From a virus, in IMG/VR virus record IMGVR_UViG_3300027782_004173, positions 1 through 22,229 of that record: a DNA stretch of 22,229 nucleotides. One strand, written 5' to 3'. Shown in pieces: positions 14,437-20,974 of this stretch; position 1 is the stretch's first letter; each line of letters starts with the position of its first letter. Below the pieces are notes generated by a model, which was not told the origin of the DNA, made no database searches, and saw only the letters and a program-made list of their open reading frames with translations. The translations under genes were made by a program, and so were the position numbers.

Positions 14437-16155
14437 ATGTGTGGCATATATGGTATAACCAAACGAGACAGAGAATTTGTAGAAAAGTATATAAAGATTT
14501 GTGAACATCGAGGACCAGATGGACACGATATCTGGAACGATGACTATGTTACTCTAGGACACAACCTTTTAAGCATAACTGATCAGTCCACAGTTTCACG
14601 TCAGCCATGGCGTACCGAGCGAGGCAACATATTAATCTATAATGGAGAGATCTTTAACTATTTTGATTTAATAAAAAAATATACAGAATTTAAACCCAAG
14701 ACCACATGTGACACAGAATTACTGGCATGGGGATTGGATCATTATGGTGAAAAATTTGTTGAGCAGATTGATAGTATGCACGCCTTTGCTTACTATAACA
14801 CTCAAACAAGACAATTGATATTAAGTCGAGATCACGCTGGTATTAAACCTCTATACTATGCTGAAACAGCAGAAGGACTAATATTTGGTTCTGAAATAAA
14901 AGGCATGCTGGATCGAGTGCCCAACTCTAGAAAGATAGATCAGTTGGCAATCAGTTGTATGAGTCTCACAGGTATCAATGCCACCAGAAACACATTCTTC
15001 TCCAACATAAAACAACTGATGCCCGGAGAAACAATTGTATACGATTGCACAAATAAAAGAATAATATCATCGGAAAGAATTTATATCACTCCTAGATCTA
15101 ATTCTTCTTTTGATCCTGCAGAGTTTAGAGATCGGGTTAGAAAGACTGTGCAGATGTGCAGCATAGGACGTAGACAGATGGGAGTATTTCTTAGCGGTGG
15201 ATTAGACAGCAGTGTGGTAGCTTATGAGATGATGCAGCTACACGGTGCAGTGAATACATTTACTAATCGAATGAACCCTAATATTATAACAGACGAAGAT
15301 TATAACAGTGATGCTACTTGTGCAAAAATATTAGCTGAACAAGAAAAGTTTAATCATAGAGAAGTTGTTATTACTCCTGGAGACGTTATTGCAGCATGGG
15401 ATGACAGTATCTATTTCATGGAGCAGCCTATGTATAATCCCAGCATGAGCATGTACTATCATACCAATCGTAAATTATCCGAAGCAGGCACAATCATAAC
15501 CATGGCTGGAGATATGGGTGATGAAATTCTAGGAGGATATCCTAAGTACTGGAAGATGAAAGATGAAAAATTTAATTCATGGAGCAGCATAATAGACAAA
15601 TGGTTACGAAGAATAAAAAGACCACTAGTGGTAGGAGTGCCGACTCTACCAGCATCTGTATTGAGAGAAGAGTTAATAAAACTATATCCTGATACTCTAT
15701 GGAATCCTGCAGATCCGGTAGCATCTTATATGGCTCTTGATTGTGTAGCACAAGCACCCAATGAATTCTTTGCTAGGAATGACAAGTATGGCATGGCATT
15801 TGGAATGGAAGGACGATTTCCTTTAACTACAAAGATGTTTATGCAGTATTGTTTAGATATACCAACAAATTATAAAATAGGAAAAGATAAACACGAAACC
15901 AAATTATTAACTAAAATTGCCTACAAAGGATTACTACCGGATGCAATAATTAATAAACCAAAAACTGGATGGACTGTGCCAATCGGACAGTGGTTGGCAG
16001 CAGGCGCTGATAAAAATTTAAAAAACTTTTATACGAGTAGCATGGGAGAAAAATCTACATTAGATCGAGTTACAGTAAGCCAAAAGGCAAGTAAAGCTCT
16101 TATTCCAGCATGGGTAATGCAAGATTGGATTAAAAGATATGAGATGTATCAATAA
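14437..16155 (+). CDS. asnB: Glutamine-dependent asparagine synthetase
   Basis: A 572-aa AsnB-type enzyme with both halves intact. The class II glutaminase domain starts with MCG (C2 nucleophile, exposed after Met removal), with HRGPDG at 24-29, NGEIFN at 69-74 and CDTE at 91-94 for glutamine binding. The synthetase domain has the ATP loop SGGLDSS at 253-259 and GDMGDE at 358-363. The reaction takes the amide of glutamine and ATP to amidate a carboxylate, normally aspartate. In polysaccharide loci similar proteins amidate uronic-acid sugars, and the context makes this a real alternative to asparagine supply. Marine cyanophage genomes also carry asnB near LPS-type genes (established knowledge). 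It starts one base after the previous stop. Confidence 0.9.
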   Translation: MCGIYGITKRDREFVEKYIKICEHRGPDGHDIWNDDYVTLGHNLLSITDQSTVSRQPWRTERGNILIYNGEIFNYFDLIKKYTEFKPKTTCDTELLAWGLDHYGEKFVEQIDSMHAFAYYNTQTRQLILSRDHAGIKPLYYAETAEGLIFGSEIKGMLDRVPNSRKIDQLAISCMSLTGINATRNTFFSNIKQLMPGETIVYDCTNKRIISSERIYITPRSNSSFDPAEFRDRVRKTVQMCSIGRRQMGVFLSGGLDSSVVAYEMMQLHGAVNTFTNRMNPNIITDEDYNSDATCAKILAEQEKFNHREVVITPGDVIAAWDDSIYFMEQPMYNPSMSMYYHTNRKLSEAGTIITMAGDMGDEILGGYPKYWKMKDEKFNSWSSIIDKWLRRIKRPLVVGVPTLPASVLREELIKLYPDTLWNPADPVASYMALDCVAQAPNEFFARNDKYGMAFGMEGRFPLTTKMFMQYCLDIPTNYKIGKDKHETKLLTKIAYKGLLPDAIINKPKTGWTVPIGQWLAAGADKNLKNFYTSSMGEKSTLDRVTVSQKASKALIPAWVMQDWIKRYEMYQ

Positions 16156-16176
16156 TTTACATGATATCTTTAAATC

Positions 16177-16184
16177 AGTAAATA
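16177..16184 (+). promoter_or_regulatory. Weak late-promoter-like octamer
   Basis: AGTAAATA lies in the 44-bp gap after asnB, 15 bp before the ATG at 16200. It keeps the TAAATA core of the T4 late octamer but lacks the leading TA. No -35 element is needed for that promoter class. It is the only candidate in this gap, so it is listed with low confidence. Confidence 0.25.
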
Positions 16185-16199
16185 TATGAAAGTTTGCAC

Positions 16200-17054
16200 A
16201 TGAAAATTAAAGTTATAACTTCTTATAAACCCGGCACCTGGGATCTATATTCTGGTAAGGGAATTAAAAGCATAGAAGAACACTGGCCAGCAGAAATAGA
16301 TATAGTTGTATATCATGAAGAGCCTAAACCTAAATATGATCATCATAGGATCAAATGGGTAGACTTAATTAATGTTGAACCAGAATTGTCTAAATTCAAG
16401 AATAGACATCAGGATGATCCAGTGGCTTGTGGTAAGTTGCAAGAGATTGAGGGAGGAGTTAGAAGGTCTGCTGCTTTAAAACAACAGGGCGGATTAGACA
16501 AAAATAAAGAAAGTTTTCTTTGGGACGCTGTAAGATTTAGCAATAAAGTTTTTTGTATAATAAATGCTGTTAGAAATTCGCCCGAGTATGATTACATAGT
16601 TTGGATAGACGCAGATACATACACACATAAATCTTTTTCTAAATCGTTCTTAGAATCACTTTTGCCAAGAGACACCATGTTGACGTATCTTGGCAGAGAA
16701 AAAGAAAAGCCAGCAATTTATCCAGAATGCGGATTTGTAGGTTATAACTTAAAACATCTTGAAATCCAAAACTTTATTAATGATTGGGAAAAATTATATT
16801 CTAGTGACGAAATATTTAATCTACTAGAATGGCACGATTCGGCGGTGCTTTGGCACTTATCAAAAAAATACATAGTAGAAAAAAATATTAAAATAAACGA
16901 CATAGGGCATGGTGCTGGGGCAAGTGGACATCATGTTTTTGTAAACAGTGAATTAGGCATATATATAGATCACCTTAAAGGTGAAAAAAGAAAGATTGCC
17001 AGACGTTCGGCAAAAGACGATTTTAAAACAATTCAACCTTATTGGAAAAATTAA
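16200..17054 (+). CDS. DxD glycosyltransferase flanking gmd, copy 1
   Basis: The start is the ATG at 16200. An upstream in-frame TTG at 16194 would add two residues, but the related gene at 18025 begins with the same MKIKVITSYKPGTW, which fixes the choice. The product is a 284-aa soluble GT-A transferase. IVWIDADTYTH carries DAD at 137-139, FLWDAVRFSNKVF near 106-118 is a probable donor-binding helix, and ECGFVGYNLKH and GHHVFVNSELG are acceptor-side blocks. The paralogue at 18025-18921 has all of these. It ends by overlapping the gmd start by one base (TAATG), so a GDP-6-deoxyhexose is the natural donor guess. Confidence 0.75.
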   Translation: MKIKVITSYKPGTWDLYSGKGIKSIEEHWPAEIDIVVYHEEPKPKYDHHRIKWVDLINVEPELSKFKNRHQDDPVACGKLQEIEGGVRRSAALKQQGGLDKNKESFLWDAVRFSNKVFCIINAVRNSPEYDYIVWIDADTYTHKSFSKSFLESLLPRDTMLTYLGREKEKPAIYPECGFVGYNLKHLEIQNFINDWEKLYSSDEIFNLLEWHDSAVLWHLSKKYIVEKNIKINDIGHGAGASGHHVFVNSELGIYIDHLKGEKRKIARRSAKDDFKTIQPYWKN

Positions 17055-18028
17055 TGAAAAAAATAGCTTTCGTAACCGGAATGACTGGCCAGGATGGTCC
17101 TTATCTAGCAGCACACTTGATAAAACATGAATACAAAGTGTATGGGTTAGTAAAAAGATACAGCAATCCAAATTTAGAAAATCTAAAATATCTTGGCATT
17201 GAAAATGATATTGAATTAATTACCGGGGACATAACTGATGATTCAAACATGAATCATTTAGTTAAATCAATACGACCTAATGAATTTTACAATCTTGCAG
17301 CACAGAGTTTTGTTGGCGCAAGTTGGGAACTGAACAAAACTACCACCGAGGTTAATGCGGTGGGCGTGCTGAATATACTTAATGCCATAATGGGACACAA
17401 TCCAACTACTAAATTTTATCAAGCAAGCACCAGCGAACTGTATGGCAATTCTAATGTAAACGGGGTGCAGGATGAATCAACACCTTTCAAACCACGTTCA
17501 CCATATGGTGTGTCAAAATTATATGCCTATTGGATGACAGTCAATTTTAGAGAAAGCTACAGCATACATGCATCAAATGGGATCTTGTTTAATCACGAAT
17601 CGCCAATAAGAGGAAAAGAATTTGTAACTCGTAAAATTACAGAAGGTGTTGCAAAAATTAAATTAGGAATAGAAAAAAAACTCACACTGGGCAATCTAGA
17701 TGCTAAACGTGATTGGGGATTTGCAGGAGATTTCGTTGAAGCTATGCACTTGATGCTGCAGCAGAAAGAACCCGGAGATTATGTTATTTGTACAGGTGTT
17801 CAGCATTCAATAAGAGAGTTGTTGGCTCATGCATTTGAATGTGCAGGCATAACAAAATGGCAGGAATATATTGAATCAGACCCACGTTACAAGAGACCAG
17901 CAGAAGTAGATGCTTTGCATGGATCATACGCTAAGGCAAAAGAAATATTAAAATGGCAACCTAAAACATCATTCAAACAAATGATTGAACAAATGGTATA
18001 CGAAGATATAAAAAGACTATCAAAATGA
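17054..18028 (+). CDS. gmd: GDP-mannose 4,6-dehydratase
   Basis: A 324-aa extended SDR that converts GDP-D-mannose to GDP-4-keto-6-deoxymannose, the branch point to GDP-fucose, GDP-rhamnose and GDP-perosamine. Evidence: GMTGQDG at 9-15 (the family's own form of the NAD(P) loop), AAQSFVGASW at 82-91, STSELYG at 125-131, SPYGVSK with Y151 and K155, NHESPIRGKEFVTRKIT, and GNLDAKRDWGFAGDFVEAM. The usual NHESPRRGE reads NHESPIRGK here, which changes a charged loop. It is slightly shorter than typical bacterial Gmd (about 345-370 aa). The start is the ATG at 17054, not the TTG at 17042. ATGA overlap couples it to the next transferase. No fcl or rmd gene follows in the window. Confidence 0.92.
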   Translation: MKKIAFVTGMTGQDGPYLAAHLIKHEYKVYGLVKRYSNPNLENLKYLGIENDIELITGDITDDSNMNHLVKSIRPNEFYNLAAQSFVGASWELNKTTTEVNAVGVLNILNAIMGHNPTTKFYQASTSELYGNSNVNGVQDESTPFKPRSPYGVSKLYAYWMTVNFRESYSIHASNGILFNHESPIRGKEFVTRKITEGVAKIKLGIEKKLTLGNLDAKRDWGFAGDFVEAMHLMLQQKEPGDYVICTGVQHSIRELLAHAFECAGITKWQEYIESDPRYKRPAEVDALHGSYAKAKEILKWQPKTSFKQMIEQMVYEDIKRLSK

Positions 18029-18921
18029 AAATTAAAGTAATAACATCATACAAGCCAGGAACATGGAATGACTACGCCAAACGGTCAGTAATGAGTGTTT
18101 TAGATCATTGGCCTACTGAAGTTAATGTTTGTGTGTATCACGAAGCACAACCACAAGATATTTTCTCGAGCACAAGAGTACAATGGATAGATCTGCATCA
18201 TGCACAGCCCAAATTACTAAAGTTTAAAAATAAACACAAAAATGATCCTGTTGCTAATGGAGAATTACAGGAAATACCCAACGGCGTTAGACGAATTGGG
18301 TCTGGACAATCAGTTGCGGGTAAAGGTTCTTTTCAGTGGAACGCAGTACGATTTGCAAATAAAGTTTTTTGTGTGACACACGCAATAAAAAATTCTCAAG
18401 GATACGATTATTTGATATGGTTGGATGCAGATACATATACATTTAGACCCATGCCAAAAGAATTCTTATTTGAACTACTACCAAAAGATACTATGCTTAC
18501 ATATCTTGGCAGAGAGAATCCAGATTTAAATGATGGTGGTAAAGATCCCGAGTGTGGTTTTGTTGGTTATAATTTAAATCATTCTGAAATACAAAACTAT
18601 CAAGAAGATTGGGAAAAAATGTACATCAACGATGATATTTTTAAATTAACTCATGGATGGACTGATTGTTCGTCTTTATGGCATCTATCCAAAATTTATC
18701 AAAAAGAAAAAAATGTCAAGGTTAATGATATAGGATATTGGAAAAGAGTGAAAGGACATCATGTATTCATCAACAGCGAGTTGGGACTTTACATGGATCA
18801 TTTCAAAGGAAAAAGAAAAAAAGTAGGCATGAGTGCAAAAAATGATTTTAGAACACAAAAATTAAAAACTACAAAAAATTTAACAGACCTTGATTATTGG
18901 AAACAGGTGCCAAGTTCTTAA
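18025..18921 (+). CDS. DxD glycosyltransferase flanking gmd, copy 2
   Basis: A 298-aa paralogue of the gene at 16200 with the same opening (MKIKVITSYKPGTW), KFKNKHKNDPVANGELQEI, FQWNAVRFANKVF and LIWLDADTYTF (DAD at 134-136). ECGFVGYNLNHSEIQN and GHHVFINSELG are also shared. The two genes use different synonymous codons throughout, so the duplication is old or they entered separately. Copy 2 carries a slightly longer, basic C-terminus ending near a TDLDYWKQ segment. Its ATG overlaps the gmd stop (ATGA), and its TAA overlaps the next ATG (TAATG). GT - gmd - GT therefore forms one coupled cassette. Confidence 0.75.
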   Translation: MKIKVITSYKPGTWNDYAKRSVMSVLDHWPTEVNVCVYHEAQPQDIFSSTRVQWIDLHHAQPKLLKFKNKHKNDPVANGELQEIPNGVRRIGSGQSVAGKGSFQWNAVRFANKVFCVTHAIKNSQGYDYLIWLDADTYTFRPMPKEFLFELLPKDTMLTYLGRENPDLNDGGKDPECGFVGYNLNHSEIQNYQEDWEKMYINDDIFKLTHGWTDCSSLWHLSKIYQKEKNVKVNDIGYWKRVKGHHVFINSELGLYMDHFKGKRKKVGMSAKNDFRTQKLKTTKNLTDLDYWKQVPSS

Positions 18922-19793
18922 TGAGAATAGCAGTATATCCAGATTACGGTAGTCTTAACAGCAAACCTGTGTTTGCCGCCATGATAGAACATCTACGATC
19001 AAAAGGAGAAGAAGTGTTCATTAACGACGATAAAAATTGCGATGTTGCAATAATATGGTCTGTGTTGTGGTTGGGTAGGATGTCCGACAATAAAAAAATA
19101 TGGAACAGTTTTCAAGAAAGAAAAAAACCAGTGGTAGTGATGGAGGTGGGCGGACTCAAAAGGAATGTCACATGGAAAGTGGGCATCAATGGCATTAATA
19201 GAGATGCAGATTTTGCCAATCAAACATTTGATAACAAACGCTGGCCTTTGTTTAATATAGAGATGAAACCATGGAAACAAACCGGTAATGTGATAGTGAT
19301 TTGTGGACAACACGATACTAGTCAGCAATGGCAAGGCAAGCCACACATGTCCAATTGGATTGAGCAGCAAGTAAAAGAGATTAGAAAATACAGCAAGAAA
19401 CCCATACTCATAAGACCACACCCAAGAAACACTTTTGAATTTGATGAAAAGAAATACACTAACCTAAGAATAAAAAAGCCAGAAAGAGATTGGACCACCT
19501 ACGATGACACTGATTTTAAAAAAGTACTTAAATCCACGTGGGCAGTTGTGAATCATTCTTCTAACCCTGCCATGGAAGCAGTGATCGGTGGTATACCTGT
19601 GTTTGTGAGTGAGTCTAGTCTGTGCCACGATGTTGGCAATGCCACCTTATCGGATATTGAGCATCCGGCAATGCCTGCTAGACAAAACTGGGCAAATAAA
19701 TTATCCTACACCGAATGGACCACGCAAGAGATACGAGATGGTTTACCGTGGACCAGAATAAGAAAAAGATTAGAAGAAAAATACATCAAATGA
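18921..19793 (+). CDS. Capsule-synthesis-like glycosyltransferase (family copy D)
   Basis: The start is the ATG at 18921, in the stop of the previous gene. A TTG at 18897 in the same frame is not needed. The 290-aa product opens MRIAVYPDYGSLNSKPVF and contains VVVMEVGGLKRN and PILIRPHPRN (RPHP motif, as in copy C). AVVNHSSNPAMEAVIGGIPVFVSE comes next, then the tail IEHPAMPARQNWANKLSYTEWTTQEIRDG. It matches the KpsS-like domain idea of the other copies. It belongs to the gmd cassette by overlap, which hints that its donor could be a GDP sugar, although this group more often uses Kdo. The next gene's ATG overlaps its TGA. Confidence 0.7.
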   Translation: MRIAVYPDYGSLNSKPVFAAMIEHLRSKGEEVFINDDKNCDVAIIWSVLWLGRMSDNKKIWNSFQERKKPVVVMEVGGLKRNVTWKVGINGINRDADFANQTFDNKRWPLFNIEMKPWKQTGNVIVICGQHDTSQQWQGKPHMSNWIEQQVKEIRKYSKKPILIRPHPRNTFEFDEKKYTNLRIKKPERDWTTYDDTDFKKVLKSTWAVVNHSSNPAMEAVIGGIPVFVSESSLCHDVGNATLSDIEHPAMPARQNWANKLSYTEWTTQEIRDGLPWTRIRKRLEEKYIK

Positions 19794-20536
19794 TGAAAAC
19801 AGTAAACATCAATCGCAACGACGAAATTAAACCCATAGAATGGCAACCATATGCTGGAGAAACTATTATTGTAAAAACAATAATAAGAGGAGGAAAAAAA
19901 ATACAAGAAACCGGGTTCTATGAAGATCGAGTAAAAGCAACACCTCGGGGCAATGCTTATATCATTGGTAATGGCCCATCTAGGAAAAATTTTGATCTTA
20001 ATCTTTTAAAAGGTTCTGGACAAGTGTATGGGTGTAATGCGCTCTATAGAGATTTTATTCCTGATTTTTTATTCATGGTTGATTCTAAAATTAGTAAAGT
20101 AATTGTAGATGACAGAGTACATGAAAAATGTATATGTTATGCTCCTTCTTTGGAAGTTAATCGTTATAAAGGAGCGTTAAATCTCATACCCAATAATCCT
20201 CACTGGGTATCGGGACAGGCTGCCATGTGGACTGCTTGTGTGCATGGACACAAAAACGTTTATCTTATAGGATTTGATTTTCGTGAATATGGCAAAGATC
20301 AATTAAACAACATTTATCAAGACTCCGACTGCTATGGAGAGAGAACCAGTGATAGCATATTTGAGGCATGGCTGAAACAATTCCGCACTCTGATAAAACA
20401 AAGACCTTATTGCAACTTTACAGTGGTGCATGATAATCCACCAGAATATCTAAATCATCTGCAAACAGGCACAGATTTAAAAAATACTCAATTGATAACC
20501 TATGAGGAATTTACAAAGAAAGTCCTAAACCAATAA
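19790..20536 (+). CDS. GNGPS-motif protein (DUF115/GT42-like)
   Basis: The start is the ATG at 19790, overlapping the previous stop (ATGATG). A longer in-frame start at 19715 would lie inside the upstream gene. The 248-aa protein contains AYIIGNGPSRKNFDL at about 56-70, GQVYGCNALYRDF, and PDFLFMVDSK. Later come the WVSGQAAMWTACVHG helix and VYLIGFDFREYG. The GNGPS loop followed by a CN strand is shared by DUF115 proteins (motility-accessory/flagellin-glycosylation class) and GT42 sialyltransferases, where it contacts CMP-sugar. A sialyl-like or nonulosonate transfer is thus possible, but no CMP-nonulosonate biosynthesis gene is present. It is the last gene of the plus-strand run, overlapping the convergent SprT-like gene by 26 bp. 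Confidence 0.65.
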   Translation: MMKTVNINRNDEIKPIEWQPYAGETIIVKTIIRGGKKIQETGFYEDRVKATPRGNAYIIGNGPSRKNFDLNLLKGSGQVYGCNALYRDFIPDFLFMVDSKISKVIVDDRVHEKCICYAPSLEVNRYKGALNLIPNNPHWVSGQAAMWTACVHGHKNVYLIGFDFREYGKDQLNNIYQDSDCYGERTSDSIFEAWLKQFRTLIKQRPYCNFTVVHDNPPEYLNHLQTGTDLKNTQLITYEEFTKKVLNQ

Positions 20537-20915
20537 ATTTAAATCTTGGTCTAAAACTATAGAACATACTGTTGTGATTGCCCGTGTCTTTCTTTAGTGC
20601 AAACTGATATAGATGTATCATCTCGTGTGCCAGTGTCTCTATAAAATCTCTTTTGGTTCTATATTTTTTTAACATCTCTAATTCAAATATTTTGGGATTT
20701 TTGTCTGGGTAAGCACACACCTGCCCCATGGCCTGCTTCAACCATTTTTTAATTATGATCTTATCAAAATTGGGTAATTGGTTATCAAACACTGCTCGAT
20801 TGATATAACGAAACCAAAGATCTATAGCACGTCTGTTGGTAAGATAAGGACCCCGATCGTTTAGTGTTTCCGCTTTTATTTTACGTCTTAATTTAATTGC
20901 TCTTTTCCTTCTCAT
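20511..20915 (-). CDS. SprT-like zinc metalloprotein
   Basis: A 134-aa SprT-type protein. HEMIH at residues 97-101 (LAHEMIHLYQ) provides two zinc-binding His and the catalytic Glu, and H114 in TGNHNSMFY is in place for the third ligand. The N-terminal FDNQLPNF segment is typical of the family. SprT/Spartan proteins in cellular life cut DNA-protein crosslinks, and phage versions are common in T4-like genomes but poorly studied. It has a very basic N-terminus (MRRKRAIKLRRK), suggesting DNA association. AGGAG five bases before the ATG gives it the clearest ribosome site in the window. Its 3' end overlaps the convergent GNGPS gene by 26 bp, and its promoter must lie in the 59-bp divergent spacer. 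Confidence 0.8.
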   Translation of the reverse strand: MRRKRAIKLRRKIKAETLNDRGPYLTNRRAIDLWFRYINRAVFDNQLPNFDKIIIKKWLKQAMGQVCAYPDKNPKIFELEMLKKYRTKRDFIETLAHEMIHLYQFALKKDTGNHNSMFYSFRPRFKFIGLGLSL

Positions 20916-20920
20916 AAAAG

Positions 20921-20925
20921 CTCCT
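20921..20925 (-). promoter_or_regulatory. Ribosome binding site of the SprT-like gene
   Basis: AGGAG on the minus strand, five bases ahead of the ATG at 20915. It is noted because most other starts in the window have no clear Shine-Dalgarno and rely on stop-start overlap. Confidence 0.65.
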
Positions 20926-20931
20926 ACACTG

Positions 20932-20959
20932 TTGACTTTTTTATCCGTTGTGCTATACT
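20932..20959 (+). promoter_or_regulatory. Strong sigma70 promoter with extended -10
   Basis: TTGACT at 20932-20937 and TATACT at 20954-20959 with a 16-bp spacer, plus TGC directly before the -10 (extended -10). Each hexamer has one mismatch to consensus. Transcription would begin near 20965, about 10 bases before the ATG at 20975, leaving almost no leader. It lies in the divergent spacer and reads into the large right-hand gene. An early class of expression by unmodified host polymerase is implied. Confidence 0.7.
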
Positions 20960-20974
20960 GTAATTATCCAAAAA

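Noticed and set aside
16194-16199. TTG start two codons upstream for the first gmd-flanking transferase
   Set aside because: The paralogue at 18025 begins at the equivalent ATG with the same 14 residues.
17042-17053. TTG start for GDP-mannose dehydratase
   Set aside because: The ATG at 17054 overlaps the previous stop and places the NAD loop at the normal distance from the N-terminus.
18897-18920. TTG start for capsule-like copy D
   Set aside because: The ATG at 18921 lies in the TAATG junction like the neighbouring genes, and the extra residues sit inside the upstream coding end.
18999-19421. 140-aa minus-strand open frame
   Set aside because: It lies wholly inside capsule-like copy D, has a hydrophobic, His/Tyr-rich shadow composition and no recognisable motif.
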